Below are positions 54,719 to 64,000 of a stretch of 64,000 nt of DNA, in pieces. Under the pieces are notes generated by a model that was given only the letters and a program-made list of their open reading frames with translations, searched no databases and was not told the origin of the DNA. The stretch is from an uncultured Lachnospiraceae bacterium. Its GTDB lineage: Bacteria > Bacillota > Clostridia > Lachnospirales > Lachnospiraceae. Location: positions 62,001 to 126,000 of the forward strand of contig CATKXY010000004.1 of the NCBI GenBank assembly GCA_949840915.1, read 5' to 3'. Made by a program: the position numbers and the translations under genes. Within the stretch, counting starts at the first letter, position 1. Each line of letters starts with the position of its first letter.

Positions 54719-57700
54719 TTATTTTATTTTGATCGTGACTTTCGATGTGGCATTCTCGATACGGTCATATCCGTAGTAATAGCTGTACCTCACATAACCG
54801 GTCATGCTCTTACCCTTCAGAGCCTCTTTATCCTTTGCGGACACACCTGATTTAAACCGGATCACCGCCCTTTTCTCTCCGGTGGAGGCATCGGTCACAT
54901 AAGCCAGTTCAAAATATTTTGTAAAATCATTGGCCTTTCCGCCCACATTAGCATTCATCAGCTCTGTGTCAAAATCCGGCAGAAACTCCCCTGGCACACA
55001 TTTGAGCGTAACACTGTTCTCGCCCTTCTGACTGTAATTCATGGTATAGGACGGAGTAATCTTCACTGCAGAAGACTTGTTGATCTTCACCGTGACTGTC
55101 ATCGGTTTACAATACAGATAACCATATTCATCATAAAAGGCAAATTTGTATTTATAACTGCCCGGCTTTATATCGTTGCCCGCATCCAGTCTCAGCGTGA
55201 TCGTCCTACTGCTGCGGTCATGAGTCACATCAAGCAATGGCGCTCCCTTGGTCACACTGGTCCACTTCAACTCCCGCACACTGAGATATCCATAGGAATA
55301 AGTCACTGTCTGATTCGGCACTTTCTCATAAAAACTGCCATCCTCATATTCACAACGGTCCAATCCCTCCTGATTGGTATACTTATTGCTGTAAAGCTTT
55401 CCCTCCTTCAGCTTGATCTGGGGCGCGGTCTCATAGGTTTCTCCCCATCGGTCATTGGTGAAGATCAGGGTCCAGTGGACCCGGGGCGGAGTCTTGGATG
55501 TCGTACGGTCCGTCTTCAGCCAGATCTTTAATTCGGCGGTTTTGGCGGTGGGCGTAACCGTCCACTTGTTTCCCTTCAGTTTTGCGGTTCCTCCCGTTAT
55601 GGAATAGTCCCAGTCAAACCAGTTATAAGCATTTTCATCATAACGGTTAAAATACGGTACACCGTTGATCTCGGCTCCGGTAGTAAAACTGATTGAAGCC
55701 TTTTTCAGAGGCGCGCTGTAATTCAGCGTTCTTGCCGACCCGCTGCCGCTCCACTCATAATCTTGCAAAGACACCGGGAAACCGTCGCTGGTGATACTGG
55801 GATATGGACTATAGAGCATCTTGTTAAAGGAAGGTTTGGTGATCTCCAGCTTCAGCGTAAGCGTTTTCTTCTTCCCGTCTTTTGATACAGCCTTGATCGT
55901 GACCTTACCGCATCTGCGCACATACAGTTTTGCCTCTCCCGAAGAAAACTGGCTCACATAAATTCCCGCGCTGCCTTTCGCATTGTCGGTGGGGGTGATG
56001 GTGACGAACTGCGTCATTTCCTGTCCGCCCTGATCCTCCACCACCACTCTCGCGCCATGTACGGCGTTGGCAGTCAGCTTATCTCCAGTCAGCCTATATC
56101 CGTTTTTATCCTCCAGATAAATTTTGGACGGCGTCTGAGCGTTCCCCTTGATGGCCACAAATTTTGTGGCTGTCGTAGTATTTCCCTCAAAGTCCGCGGC
56201 TGTGATCACCACCGCAATGTAATCGGTGTAATCGTTTGCCGTACCTACATTGTATTCCTTCCTGACGGTAACTTTTCCGGTCTTGCTGACAGAAATATTT
56301 CTGGTCACATTCTCCGTGGGTTCTGTGACCTTATAACCGTAGCCGCTGCTGTTTGGTCTGGCGCCCTTGATCTCATAAGTAAATTTCTGGCTCTTGGCCT
56401 TGCTCCCGTATTGACAGTATCCCACCGGAACTGTGCTGAACGTGACATTTTTACTGCTGAGCACCACGCGGTCCGTGACCCTGCCGGTATCTATGTAATT
56501 GATTCCCGGCTGGACCGTCAATGTGAAAGAAGTATTGGACTGGTACATAGTCCCGCTCTGGGGCGCGTCGGCCGTACTCTCCTCTCCGATCCCCGCATAG
56601 ATCACCACCTTATATTTACCCGGATTTGTATACTCGTCGGCTGACACATACAGCTCGTCATTATCATTCTGAAATCTGCAGGTAATTCCGTCGCAGACAA
56701 CTCCCCTGCTGTCATAGGCCACCGCGGCAAGATCGTGGATATAGCTTGCATTTTTGCTGTATTTGATACTGCCGGCCAGCACATTCTCCTGACCGGTATA
56801 GACGGATGTCTTCTTTTTCGTGAAGCCCAGCTTGTCCTCATAATACAGGTTTTTGGTGGAAAAGCTCTTTGTGATGACATTGCCGCCCAGCGAAGCGCTC
56901 AGAGGCGCTTTTATAGAGGCGTCCTGCGGCGGGACTGCAACTGTACCGGCAATCAGCACCAGCCTTACCGAAAATTCATAAGTACAGGCCGTGGGGGCAG
57001 ACAGATTCCCCGCATTTACCTTGACAGCCTTGCTCTGTTTATTCACATTCTCCGCCTTGGGGACATAGTAATACACAGGAGTGGTACTGGAACCTGCAGG
57101 CAGCGTCTCACCCTCCGCAGGCACAGCCGTCACCCCGATCTCATAATAAACCTTTTCCTGCTCCGTGCCGTCGCTCCCGTTGGGCACTGCCGTAAAATTC
57201 AGCACAATCTCATTATAGCCCTGTGCGCTGCTGGCGAGCCCGTTCAGTTTCAGGCCTTCCATTCCCGTCAGCTTCGCCTTTCTCTCGCTGGCATACAGAA
57301 CCGTATAACTCACCTGCTCCGGATCGGAGATGATAAACTCCATCGCCTCCTCCACCGTAAAGTTATACCGGTTTTCATAATCCAGCGGCATTGCCGTGTA
57401 GACGACATTGCCGTTCTCATCAACAGTCAATAAACTCAGCGTATGGCCGGGTTGTGTGACCTCAATTTCCACTGTGCCGCCAAGCTGTGCCATGCCGGCC
57501 TCATCCACCCCTGTTATGATGCCGCTGCCGGCCACAGTCACCGGGACCATATCCCTGACTGCTGTCAACGCGATCTCACAGGGGGCATCCTCTCCGGTCG
57601 TAAGCCCGGAGACATCCAGTCCAAACCGGTAAATCCACTTGCCTTCCCGAAGCTCTCTCTCCTGCGTCTCCTCCAGAATATCAGCAAGCATCCCGGGAAT

Positions 57701-58102
57701 CTCTACCTTAAGCCCGTATGCCGTCTCTGCGGTAAACGCAATATTTACCGTCTCTGTCATATCGATGCGGTAAACGCTCCCGTCCTGCGTCTCGATCAAT
57801 GTAATACCGTCAGCGTCCAAAACAGTGACACAAATGTCATCTCCGGCATCCGCAAATTTGACATACTGACAGTTCTCTTTATACTCCTGTAACCTATCGG
57901 GGTCCGCGCTTATATCGTCGCCGTCGCCTGTCCCCAGCGTCTCACTCAGATACCGGCTCCCGTCCGGCATCCATCCGTCCCCCGCGCTTTCCGCGGCTGC
58001 GCTGATCTGCAAATCCAATACGGAACACGCGAGCAGCACTGCCGCAAGCAATCCTGACAATGCTTTTCTCACAGCTCCCTCCATCATAATTCCTCTCTTC
58101 AT
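54719..58102 (-). CDS. Secreted multi-domain Ig-like protein
   Basis: A 1127-residue secreted protein of unknown function. A signal peptide (about 1-40, hydrophobic ALSGLLAAVLLACSVL) is followed by an acidic N-terminal domain. Several Ig-like/cadherin-like modules follow, with repeated endings such as VTVRKEYNVG and KVTIKIK. The C-terminus, with KPGSYKYKFAFYDEYGY and KVTIKIK, resembles the C-terminal modules of the 2285-residue protein at 23341-30198. No cell-wall anchor is visible. The ATG at 58102 follows GGAGGAG by six bases. It lies 41 bases downstream of the RCC1 gene and is probably co-transcribed with it. Confidence 0.78.
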   Translation of the reverse strand: MKRGIMMEGAVRKALSGLLAAVLLACSVLDLQISAAAESAGDGWMPDGSRYLSETLGTGDGDDISADPDRLQEYKENCQYVKFADAGDDICVTVLDADGITLIETQDGSVYRIDMTETVNIAFTAETAYGLKVEIPGMLADILEETQERELREGKWIYRFGLDVSGLTTGEDAPCEIALTAVRDMVPVTVAGSGIITGVDEAGMAQLGGTVEIEVTQPGHTLSLLTVDENGNVVYTAMPLDYENRYNFTVEEAMEFIISDPEQVSYTVLYASERKAKLTGMEGLKLNGLASSAQGYNEIVLNFTAVPNGSDGTEQEKVYYEIGVTAVPAEGETLPAGSSTTPVYYYVPKAENVNKQSKAVKVNAGNLSAPTACTYEFSVRLVLIAGTVAVPPQDASIKAPLSASLGGNVITKSFSTKNLYYEDKLGFTKKKTSVYTGQENVLAGSIKYSKNASYIHDLAAVAYDSRGVVCDGITCRFQNDNDELYVSADEYTNPGKYKVVIYAGIGEESTADAPQSGTMYQSNTSFTLTVQPGINYIDTGRVTDRVVLSSKNVTFSTVPVGYCQYGSKAKSQKFTYEIKGARPNSSGYGYKVTEPTENVTRNISVSKTGKVTVRKEYNVGTANDYTDYIAVVITAADFEGNTTTATKFVAIKGNAQTPSKIYLEDKNGYRLTGDKLTANAVHGARVVVEDQGGQEMTQFVTITPTDNAKGSAGIYVSQFSSGEAKLYVRRCGKVTIKAVSKDGKKKTLTLKLEITKPSFNKMLYSPYPSITSDGFPVSLQDYEWSGSGSARTLNYSAPLKKASISFTTGAEINGVPYFNRYDENAYNWFDWDYSITGGTAKLKGNKWTVTPTAKTAELKIWLKTDRTTSKTPPRVHWTLIFTNDRWGETYETAPQIKLKEGKLYSNKYTNQEGLDRCEYEDGSFYEKVPNQTVTYSYGYLSVRELKWTSVTKGAPLLDVTHDRSSRTITLRLDAGNDIKPGSYKYKFAFYDEYGYLYCKPMTVTVKINKSSAVKITPSYTMNYSQKGENSVTLKCVPGEFLPDFDTELMNANVGGKANDFTKYFELAYVTDASTGEKRAVIRFKSGVSAKDKEALKGKSMTGYVRYSYYYGYDRIENATSKVTIKIK

Positions 58103-58142
58103 TTCGCTCCTCCTCACGATTTAACAGACAAATCTGACCTCA

Positions 58143-61100
58143 CTACTTTCTCCACCACCATAAAAATCCCTTTGCTTTGATAGAGAATTTTACCGTCTTC
58201 GTACCGCCATAGTTATCCACTCCCCGGATGGTAACGCTGGCCGTCCCTTTCTTCACATTATTCCGATAACTTCCCTGCACAATCCGGTATTGATCCTGAT
58301 CCAAGGTTTGTCCTTTCATCTTCACTGTTATCTGACTCTCATCCAGTGTGATCGCTTTCCCTGTATATTCCTGCTTCTCCACCGTCACCTTAGCTCCCGA
58401 GATATTAGCCTGTGTTATGCGGTATTCACCATTTACGGTTCCCGTATAATTGCCCTTTCCCGCTGCGCTCACCACGATTACGGTTCCGGCAGGGATAACG
58501 TCCTCCCGCTCCACAGCCTCTCCTGCCGCCCGGGATATACCGTTATCCAGTCTGGTATCATTCTTATAGGTATAGGTCAGCGCTTTCTCATAATCTTTTC
58601 CGGCTTTGAGCACCTTGCCGTCCAAATCCGTTATCGTAACTCTGGTAGCATAGATGTTCTTCTTATTTTGATATGTCTTGTCGACAGCATTCAACGTCAG
58701 CTTTCCGATATCCTGCGTCGTAATCCTGTAAGTCAGCTCCTGTCCCTTAAATACTCCTGTGAAATTGCCTTTCCCTCTGATGGAGACTACAGGAAGCCTG
58801 TCCGCATTTTCCTCTGTGCTGACGGATTGATGATTCCGGTATACCACAGTGTAATCCGTCCCTTCCCTGAGGCTTTGTACCGTGCCGTCTGTCTTTGTAA
58901 ACGTAACCTTTAACGCGGGCTTGCCGCCGCCTTTTGCATAAGGCACCTCACGGCTCTCCATGGTCACGCCAAAACGCCCGTCCGCATTATCAGCGATATT
59001 GAACGCTCTGATCCTGAAAGTCTTTTTTAATGTTCCGGTATATCCTCCCATGCCGGTAATTAGGACTGTAGCCGTACCTGCATTGCGATTTTTCTGCCAT
59101 GTTACGGTATAATCCTCACCCTCCTTCAGGGATTTTGAAACGCCGCCTGTCTTGACAGCCAACTGCAGGCCGGGAGTGATCTCCTCGCCGGTATATGAGA
59201 AGGCAGCGCCCGACAGCCCGGTCACAGAGGTTTTCCCGATAGAAATGCCGGAAATTTTAAAGCTGACACGCTTCGTTCCGCTGTATCCTCCCTCCTTTTT
59301 GCCCGTGAGGACTGCATACGCGGTTCCGACTCCGGTATCATTGCTGAAACGCACTGTATAATGGATGCCTTCCTTCAGCGTTTCCTTCCCGTCTCTGACT
59401 GTGAGCACAGATGTGACCCCGCTCTGACTGTAGGAATGATATGGCTGAACAGGAATCTTTGACACGGAAGCTTTGCCAATCTGCTTAAGCTCTCCCGTAA
59501 TGCTCAGACAAATCCTGCGGTTCCCGCTGAAATTGCCGATACCGGTCAGTTCAATAGCATAACTGCCCTCATCCTTCACAGAAGTCATTCTGTTCTCGCC
59601 GGTGCCGTCATAATAGGTGATCACAAAATCCTTTTTATGTTTGAGTTTTTTTCCGTTCCAAAAGAGATCAGGTACGGGTGTCCGGGCTTTCCCATTATAG
59701 GAAACCGATAGATCATCCGCATCAAACGAGTCTCCTCCGATATCTAAAGCCAGAATCCGGAAGCTTACGGTCTCTTTACCGGAATAATTCCCCTTTCCCG
59801 TCACAGTGACGGTAGGCGCTGCTGCGGCATCGGAAGCATCGTTTGCCTTCGTATTATTCCTGTAAGAAATGACATAATCAGTCTTTTGCTTCAACAATGT
59901 CTTGTGATCGTACACACGCACATCCGGCTTGACGGCCCGGCCTGTATAGGCATAGCCCTCCTCCGCAATCCCTGCGATCCACAGGCCCTGAGGAATCACA
60001 CCGTCCGACGGAACATCCTCCGGCAGCACATCTCCCATCCCGGGATCCGGATTCGGATCGGGATTGCCGGGATCTACGTCAGGATCCTTCTCTTTCACAT
60101 GGAAAACCGCTTCCTTTTCACCGCAATAGAGACCAATTCCCCTCACAGTGATCCTATACTCGCCGATCTCCGTCACAGCGCAGCTTCCATAGACCTCATA
60201 GTCTCTGCTTTCCGTGAGCAGCTCTCCGTCATATGTAACCTTAACCTCCGCCAGATGTTCGGTTTCGTCATAGATCACATCATCAACTGAAATTTCTGAT
60301 GACACCAGATCCATCCGGTTCCATCCGACCGCAAATATTTCCGGAGTGTCATAAGCCTCTCTCATTTCACAGGCAGCGCTGATATTTCCATTCTCATCAG
60401 AAACCTCCTGTCCTATAAAGAGCAGATTCTCCGGATCTGACTGCCCTTCCTCATCCCTGGATTTCAGGATGTAAATATTATATCTTTCATTTGGTCTTAA
60501 ATCCTTGAACTCTGCCGTTTTGCCTGATGAACCGGCAACAGCAGCAAAGGCCGTTCTGCCGGAAACGGCAGGTACAGCCGGATCATCATAAAAATACACG
60601 ATCTCACAAGCCTCGGAAGCTTCCCTGCCTCCATTACCCAGCTGCCCCGACGTATTGTCTCCCCACAGATACAGGCTTCCGTCCTTTGTAACCGCAGCAA
60701 TATTAAAATGGGCAGTGCCCCAGTAAGAACCGGGCGTGGGATTGTGCCGCTTCCATGTACCCGATAGACAGAACGTATCTGCGGCCGCAGCTGACAACAG
60801 CATTCTCGGTTCTGCACTGAGGCCCTGACTGTCGCCCCATCCCCACAGGCTTCCATCCTTACACATAGCCACGGTAACATAGTCATTCTCTATATGAGCT
60901 ACTGCACCCACATAACTCTGATGATTATACTGGATTTCTCTAACGCCCTCCAGAACCTTTATAGGGGTCTTCTGAACGGGTTCCGACGCAGCATTGCCTA
61001 TGACTCCCCAGGCGTTAGCCCCCCACATATACAGGACACCGTCCTCAGTGATAGCCGCAGCGGTACCGTCATGAACCCAGGAAAACTCTTTCACACTTCC

Positions 61101-61538
61101 CAATCCGCTTACTTTTTCGGGTTTTGTCCGGGGGGCTGCGTTCTCACCGCCCTCTCCGTTTCCAAGCTGTCCGTCGATATTTCTTCCCCACAGATACAGG
61201 CTTCCATCCTCCGTCACTGCCGCCGCATTATGATAATCGCTCCAGCATAGTTTTTCAACACGGACACTGTCGGGCAGGTAAACTTCCACAGGTTCCGCCT
61301 GGATGCCGGTCGTTTTTCCGTTTCCAAGCTGCCCGTCACTGCTGTCTCCCCATGTATACAGTCTCCCGTCCTCCGTCACTGCCGCTGCCGCAGTTCCGTC
61401 ATAATCCTTGGACCAATAGAACTCTTTTATATTTTTCAACAATTCCAACGGCTCTGTCTGTACGCCGCTGTCAACACTGCCGTTTCCGATCCGCCGCTCC
61501 CTACTCTCACCGCTATTTTGAAACTCCTGAACGGACAC
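58143..61538 (-). CDS. RCC1-repeat and Ig-like protein, probably the C-terminal part of a frameshifted gene
   Basis: An 1131-residue frame. The N-terminal part (about 20-320) has at least five RCC1-type repeats of the form AAVTEDGSLYLWGxNxxGQLGNG, a beta-propeller fold. A linker rich in DPNPDPG follows near 500. Seven repeats then end in GKGNYSGT-like motifs (about 530-1125), and the frame closes in KGFLWWWRK. There is no signal peptide, and the only start is a GTG preceded directly by an in-frame stop. The frame overlaps the end of the preceding signal-peptide-bearing frame by 103 bases in the -1 register. The two are most likely one gene of about 1790 codons split by an indel or a programmed shift. 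Confidence 0.75.
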   Translation of the reverse strand: MSVQEFQNSGESRERRIGNGSVDSGVQTEPLELLKNIKEFYWSKDYDGTAAAAVTEDGRLYTWGDSSDGQLGNGKTTGIQAEPVEVYLPDSVRVEKLCWSDYHNAAAVTEDGSLYLWGRNIDGQLGNGEGGENAAPRTKPEKVSGLGSVKEFSWVHDGTAAAITEDGVLYMWGANAWGVIGNAASEPVQKTPIKVLEGVREIQYNHQSYVGAVAHIENDYVTVAMCKDGSLWGWGDSQGLSAEPRMLLSAAAADTFCLSGTWKRHNPTPGSYWGTAHFNIAAVTKDGSLYLWGDNTSGQLGNGGREASEACEIVYFYDDPAVPAVSGRTAFAAVAGSSGKTAEFKDLRPNERYNIYILKSRDEEGQSDPENLLFIGQEVSDENGNISAACEMREAYDTPEIFAVGWNRMDLVSSEISVDDVIYDETEHLAEVKVTYDGELLTESRDYEVYGSCAVTEIGEYRITVRGIGLYCGEKEAVFHVKEKDPDVDPGNPDPNPDPGMGDVLPEDVPSDGVIPQGLWIAGIAEEGYAYTGRAVKPDVRVYDHKTLLKQKTDYVISYRNNTKANDASDAAAAPTVTVTGKGNYSGKETVSFRILALDIGGDSFDADDLSVSYNGKARTPVPDLFWNGKKLKHKKDFVITYYDGTGENRMTSVKDEGSYAIELTGIGNFSGNRRICLSITGELKQIGKASVSKIPVQPYHSYSQSGVTSVLTVRDGKETLKEGIHYTVRFSNDTGVGTAYAVLTGKKEGGYSGTKRVSFKISGISIGKTSVTGLSGAAFSYTGEEITPGLQLAVKTGGVSKSLKEGEDYTVTWQKNRNAGTATVLITGMGGYTGTLKKTFRIRAFNIADNADGRFGVTMESREVPYAKGGGKPALKVTFTKTDGTVQSLREGTDYTVVYRNHQSVSTEENADRLPVVSIRGKGNFTGVFKGQELTYRITTQDIGKLTLNAVDKTYQNKKNIYATRVTITDLDGKVLKAGKDYEKALTYTYKNDTRLDNGISRAAGEAVEREDVIPAGTVIVVSAAGKGNYTGTVNGEYRITQANISGAKVTVEKQEYTGKAITLDESQITVKMKGQTLDQDQYRIVQGSYRNNVKKGTASVTIRGVDNYGGTKTVKFSIKAKGFLWWWRK

Positions 61539-63406
61539 TCACCCCATCCGAACTGCTTCCGGTCAATGGAATAATAAAAAGACTTCTCCCATAAAGTGAT
61601 ATCTTTACCGATCTCTCCATCCCCGCCAAACAGTTCAAACTTTGCCTTCAGCGGTATCTGCAGGTACATGCTGCCATTGACACAATTCCTGCAGCTATGC
61701 TTTTCATGCTGTGTGGTAATCTCTATGGCAGCTCCCGAATTGGTATAAGCGGCCTTGAGGCCCAAATGCACATCTGCCTCTAACTCCACGGAGCCAACAT
61801 ATTTAACATCCAATACGGGATTGAAATCTACTCCGATATAACCTTCAGCCTCGACGGAAAACTCTCCCACACGAAACTTCAGATCGGAATATGCTCCCTG
61901 ACTTTCATCCTCCGCCAATCCAAATCCGGTTTTAAAACCCATCTCTCCCTCAAGCTCCAGCTTGCTGAATGTCGCTTTGATACCTGCATGCACAACAAAC
62001 TTCGGAATATAAGTGACAGTCAGCACATCGCTCTTTATTTCAAGCGGAGCTGTGATAAGCGGACAGGCCAGATTGCCCTCGCATTCAAGTGTTCCCTCAA
62101 GTCCAACGGCAACCGGCACGCTGACATCCACATACGCGGAACTGTCAAAAAGGGATAGGTCTAAATAATAGATAAGCTTTACTTCCATATTCAATGATAA
62201 AGTAATCTTTCCGCCGGCTTTTCCCGACACGACGGCTCCCTGATCACTCTCAATTTTTCCCAAATCCACTTCCCATTTGTCTGTCACTGAAAAGCCGATC
62301 GGATCGTCCTCATTGGTAAGCGCGTATCCCACCGCCGTATCCCGCCCCAGATAAGTGACACCTTCCGGACAAGACAAAGCATCCGGTTCGGCCGCGTCTG
62401 CAAGAGTGGTCTCTTCTTCTATTTTAATATAACTGAACACATCGCCTGCATCCGGTGTGCTTTCTGCCGCAGTGATGACAATAGGGGCCGTCGGGTCAGA
62501 ACTTTCCGGGAAAGCAATGCTCTCCACCTCGATGATGAAAATACTGCCGCCCTCATCGGCATAAACCAGCGTGCTTCCCTGACGGATATGATCAAAACTC
62601 CCGTCCGTATTTACAAATTTATAGATACGGCCTGCCTCATCATAATCCTCCAGTACATTGACAGTACTCCCGTCTTCCCCGGCGCCCGGCTGTTCCCGTA
62701 TCAATATATTGCGGTCGCTTACCACCACGAAGTTTGTCGCGGCATCCTCATCCAGATTCAATACCTTCTTTTCGTCAAAGTCCGCTGTGGTCTTTTTCAG
62801 AAACTCCTGCATTGCCCGCGTGTACATAACCGACTTATATTCCGTACTCAGCGGACGCAGACTGTCCGTATCTACAAGATACCCTCTGACTTCAAAATAC
62901 TCCGGCATCACTTCTGTGTCAATTTCCACACTGATCCGGCTCTTGTCTACAGAGACTGATGCACTGCCAAAGGCATATGGTCGAGCGCTGCCCTCCTCAT
63001 AGATGCCAACGATCACCGTACAGCCGCCTGACACATGCAGCACAACGTCCGCCGTGGTATCGATTACTTCGATTTGAGTTATGCCATACCCTGCCCAGGC
63101 CTCCTCCATCCCCGCCTGCGCGGCAAGTCTAAAATCATTGATGAGCAGACTGCCCAGCCCATTTGCAGCCTCCATGTTTATATCATCCTGCTCAACGGAT
63201 ACCGCAGCTTCCTCATCGGGCAGATCTTCTCCGTCTGAAGTGTACAGCTCATCCTCCGGCTGCTGTGCCTGCACGGACACGCTCTTTCGATTCTCCATGC
63301 CCTCTGCGGACGCTGTCAGACCGACACCGGACATTAAAAGTATTACCGCCAATATCCCGCTGAATATCCGTTTTCCCAGCGCTTTTCCTCTTTGACCTCT
63401 CATCAT
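61436..63406 (-). CDS. Secreted N-terminal domain of the split RCC1 protein
   Basis: A 656-residue frame with a signal peptide (about 10-35; IFSGILAVILLMSGVGLTASAEG) and a large beta-rich extracellular region of unknown family. It contains a conserved-looking CRNC pair and the closing KSFYYSIDRKQFGWGEC. After GECP the frame becomes low-quality sequence (SFKIAVRVGSGGSE...) and stops, while the RCC1 repeats continue in the -1 frame, so the last 30 or so residues are probably not native. The ATG at 63406 has GGAGG four bases upstream; an in-frame start at 63445 lacks one. The leader contains the GACA repeat tract and a terminator-like hairpin. Confidence 0.75.
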   Translation of the reverse strand: MMRGQRGKALGKRIFSGILAVILLMSGVGLTASAEGMENRKSVSVQAQQPEDELYTSDGEDLPDEEAAVSVEQDDINMEAANGLGSLLINDFRLAAQAGMEEAWAGYGITQIEVIDTTADVVLHVSGGCTVIVGIYEEGSARPYAFGSASVSVDKSRISVEIDTEVMPEYFEVRGYLVDTDSLRPLSTEYKSVMYTRAMQEFLKKTTADFDEKKVLNLDEDAATNFVVVSDRNILIREQPGAGEDGSTVNVLEDYDEAGRIYKFVNTDGSFDHIRQGSTLVYADEGGSIFIIEVESIAFPESSDPTAPIVITAAESTPDAGDVFSYIKIEEETTLADAAEPDALSCPEGVTYLGRDTAVGYALTNEDDPIGFSVTDKWEVDLGKIESDQGAVVSGKAGGKITLSLNMEVKLIYYLDLSLFDSSAYVDVSVPVAVGLEGTLECEGNLACPLITAPLEIKSDVLTVTYIPKFVVHAGIKATFSKLELEGEMGFKTGFGLAEDESQGAYSDLKFRVGEFSVEAEGYIGVDFNPVLDVKYVGSVELEADVHLGLKAAYTNSGAAIEITTQHEKHSCRNCVNGSMYLQIPLKAKFELFGGDGEIGKDITLWEKSFYYSIDRKQFGWGECPFRSFKIAVRVGSGGSETAVLTAAYRQSRWNC

Positions 63407-63460
63407 TTTTCCTCCCTTACTTCCGTATATTTCGTATGCCGTCACTAATTTAAATCACAT

Positions 63461-63504
63461 AAAAACAGCCTGAGAATAAGAATTCGCACTCTCTTCTCAG
63501 GCTG
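63461..63504 (-). terminator. Terminator-like hairpin in the leader of the secreted-protein operon
   Basis: CAGCCTGAGAA (63466-63476) and TTCTCAGGCTG (63494-63504) are perfectly complementary, and on the minus strand the stem is followed by five T (63465-63461). It lies between the promoters at 63631-63729 and the gene start at 63406, so it could act as an attenuator rather than end an upstream gene. Confidence 0.8.
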
Positions 63505-63563
63505 CCGAACGCAGCATTCCCCTGCAAATATATGTACAAAAACCAGACAGAACTATGCTAATA

Positions 63564-63629
<66 letters not shown>

Positions 63630-63630
63630 A

Positions 63631-63658
63631 ATTATATTTTGTACTCATAATCTGTCAA
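63631..63658 (-). promoter_or_regulatory. Proximal promoter of the secreted-protein operon
   Basis: TTGACA (63658-63653), a 16-base spacer and TATAAT (63636-63631), immediately before the GACA tract. Confidence 0.75.
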
Positions 63659-63700
63659 CTACTTTCTCGAATTTTTGGCAAATTATATTGATATACCTAT

Positions 63701-63729
63701 AATATAAACACTGGGAAAAAATTTGTCAA
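63701..63729 (-). promoter_or_regulatory. Distal promoter of the secreted-protein operon
   Basis: TTGACA (63729-63724), a 17-base spacer and TATATT (63706-63701). A perfect 7-base inverted repeat TTGACTT/AAGTCAA (63732-63752) lies just upstream and could be an operator. Confidence 0.68.
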
Positions 63730-63800
63730 CCTTGACTTTATACTGAAGTCAAAAGCATTTTACTGTGGTGACAGCGATCTCAGAATTTCAAAAACCTGTT

Positions 63801-63944
63801 TCAGACATTGAGACAAAAACGCCACCACAAGAACAGGAGCAGTAGAAATAATATCACTGTGGGAAGCCCCAAAAGCAGCACAGCCGCAAAGCTGTCAATC
63901 AACAGTAGACCAAACAGTAAAACTAATTCTGTCAATAAGATCAC
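63801..63944 (-). CDS. Possible small hydrophobic peptide
   Basis: A 47-codon frame starting with GTG whose product is almost entirely hydrophobic: a run of L, V, I and F with one D-S break, then LFLWWRFCLNV. Such composition fits a single membrane-spanning peptide, perhaps a leader peptide or small toxin. There is no clear ribosome binding site and the region is otherwise empty, so chance is possible. The rest of 63407-64000 holds the promoters, repeat tract and hairpin listed above. Confidence 0.25.
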   Translation of the reverse strand: MILLTELVLLFGLLLIDSFAAVLLLGLPTVILFLLLLFLWWRFCLNV

Positions 63945-64000
63945 GCATTTTATAATGTATGCTTATTTTACCCGTCCGTTATCTCTATGAAGTTTTCTTC

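Noticed and set aside
61510..61530. Programmed -1 slippery heptamer for the RCC1 gene
   Set aside because: The sequence TTTCAAAA does not fit the X-XXY-YYZ rule in the upstream frame and no convincing downstream pseudoknot was seen, so an indel is more likely.

Overview
The window looks like chromosome from a spore-forming Lachnospiraceae-type clostridium (Bacillota). It carries the start of spoIVA, T-box leaders, TTGACA/TATAAT promoters with 17-bp spacers, strong AGGAGG ribosome binding sites, and the classic low-GC Gram-positive gene order yceD-rpmF-plsX-acpP-rnc-smc-ftsY-ylxM-ffh-rpsP-khpA-rimM-trmD-rplS-rbgA-rnhB-ylqG-ylqH. Nearly all genes lie on the minus strand; hemerythrin, metF and prs are on the plus strand. 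I see no rRNA, tRNA, CRISPR array, phage or transposase gene.

Layout. 0-7 kb: spoIVA (cut by the window edge), T-box-controlled tyrS, an Rpn-like nuclease, a tandem hemerythrin, a VWA/MoxR pair and metF. 7-12 kb: gpsA-plsY-der-DUF512, divergent from prs. In many relatives gpsA lies next to spoIVA, so the 0.3-7.2 kb block looks inserted. 13-23 kb: rplS-lepB-rbgA-lepB-rnhB-ylqG-ylqH-yraN-pgeF-response regulator-histidine kinase, possibly one long transcription unit. 23-31 kb: a 2285-residue secreted Fn3/Ig-like protein and a C39-like peptidase, lying between trmD and rplS, which are normally adjacent. 31-45 kb: the ribosome/SRP/SMC/lipid core. It includes a TrmD fused to a GNAT acetyltransferase, and ilvA plus a YitT-family gene between ftsY and ylxM.

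45.2-45.9 kb is non-coding and holds two giant near-palindromes. They share a 136-bp core in opposite orientations (about 94% identical), but each has its own unrelated 22-bp perfect outer stem. This is the strongest candidate for something undescribed. 46-54.7 kb is a Trp T-box-controlled operon, trpE-trpGD-trpC-trpB-trpA, lacking trpF and running by overlap into LuxE-like and LuxC-like genes. These resemble the acyl-activating and acyl-reducing subunits of bioluminescence, but no luciferase is present. 54.7-64 kb holds large secreted proteins: an Ig-like protein and an RCC1-repeat protein apparently split from its signal-peptide-bearing N-terminal half by a -1 frameshift. Their leader contains 16 tandem GACA units and a terminator-like hairpin.

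All identifications come from reading motifs and gene order; no database search was run. Start codons were chosen from Shine-Dalgarno spacing and promoter position.
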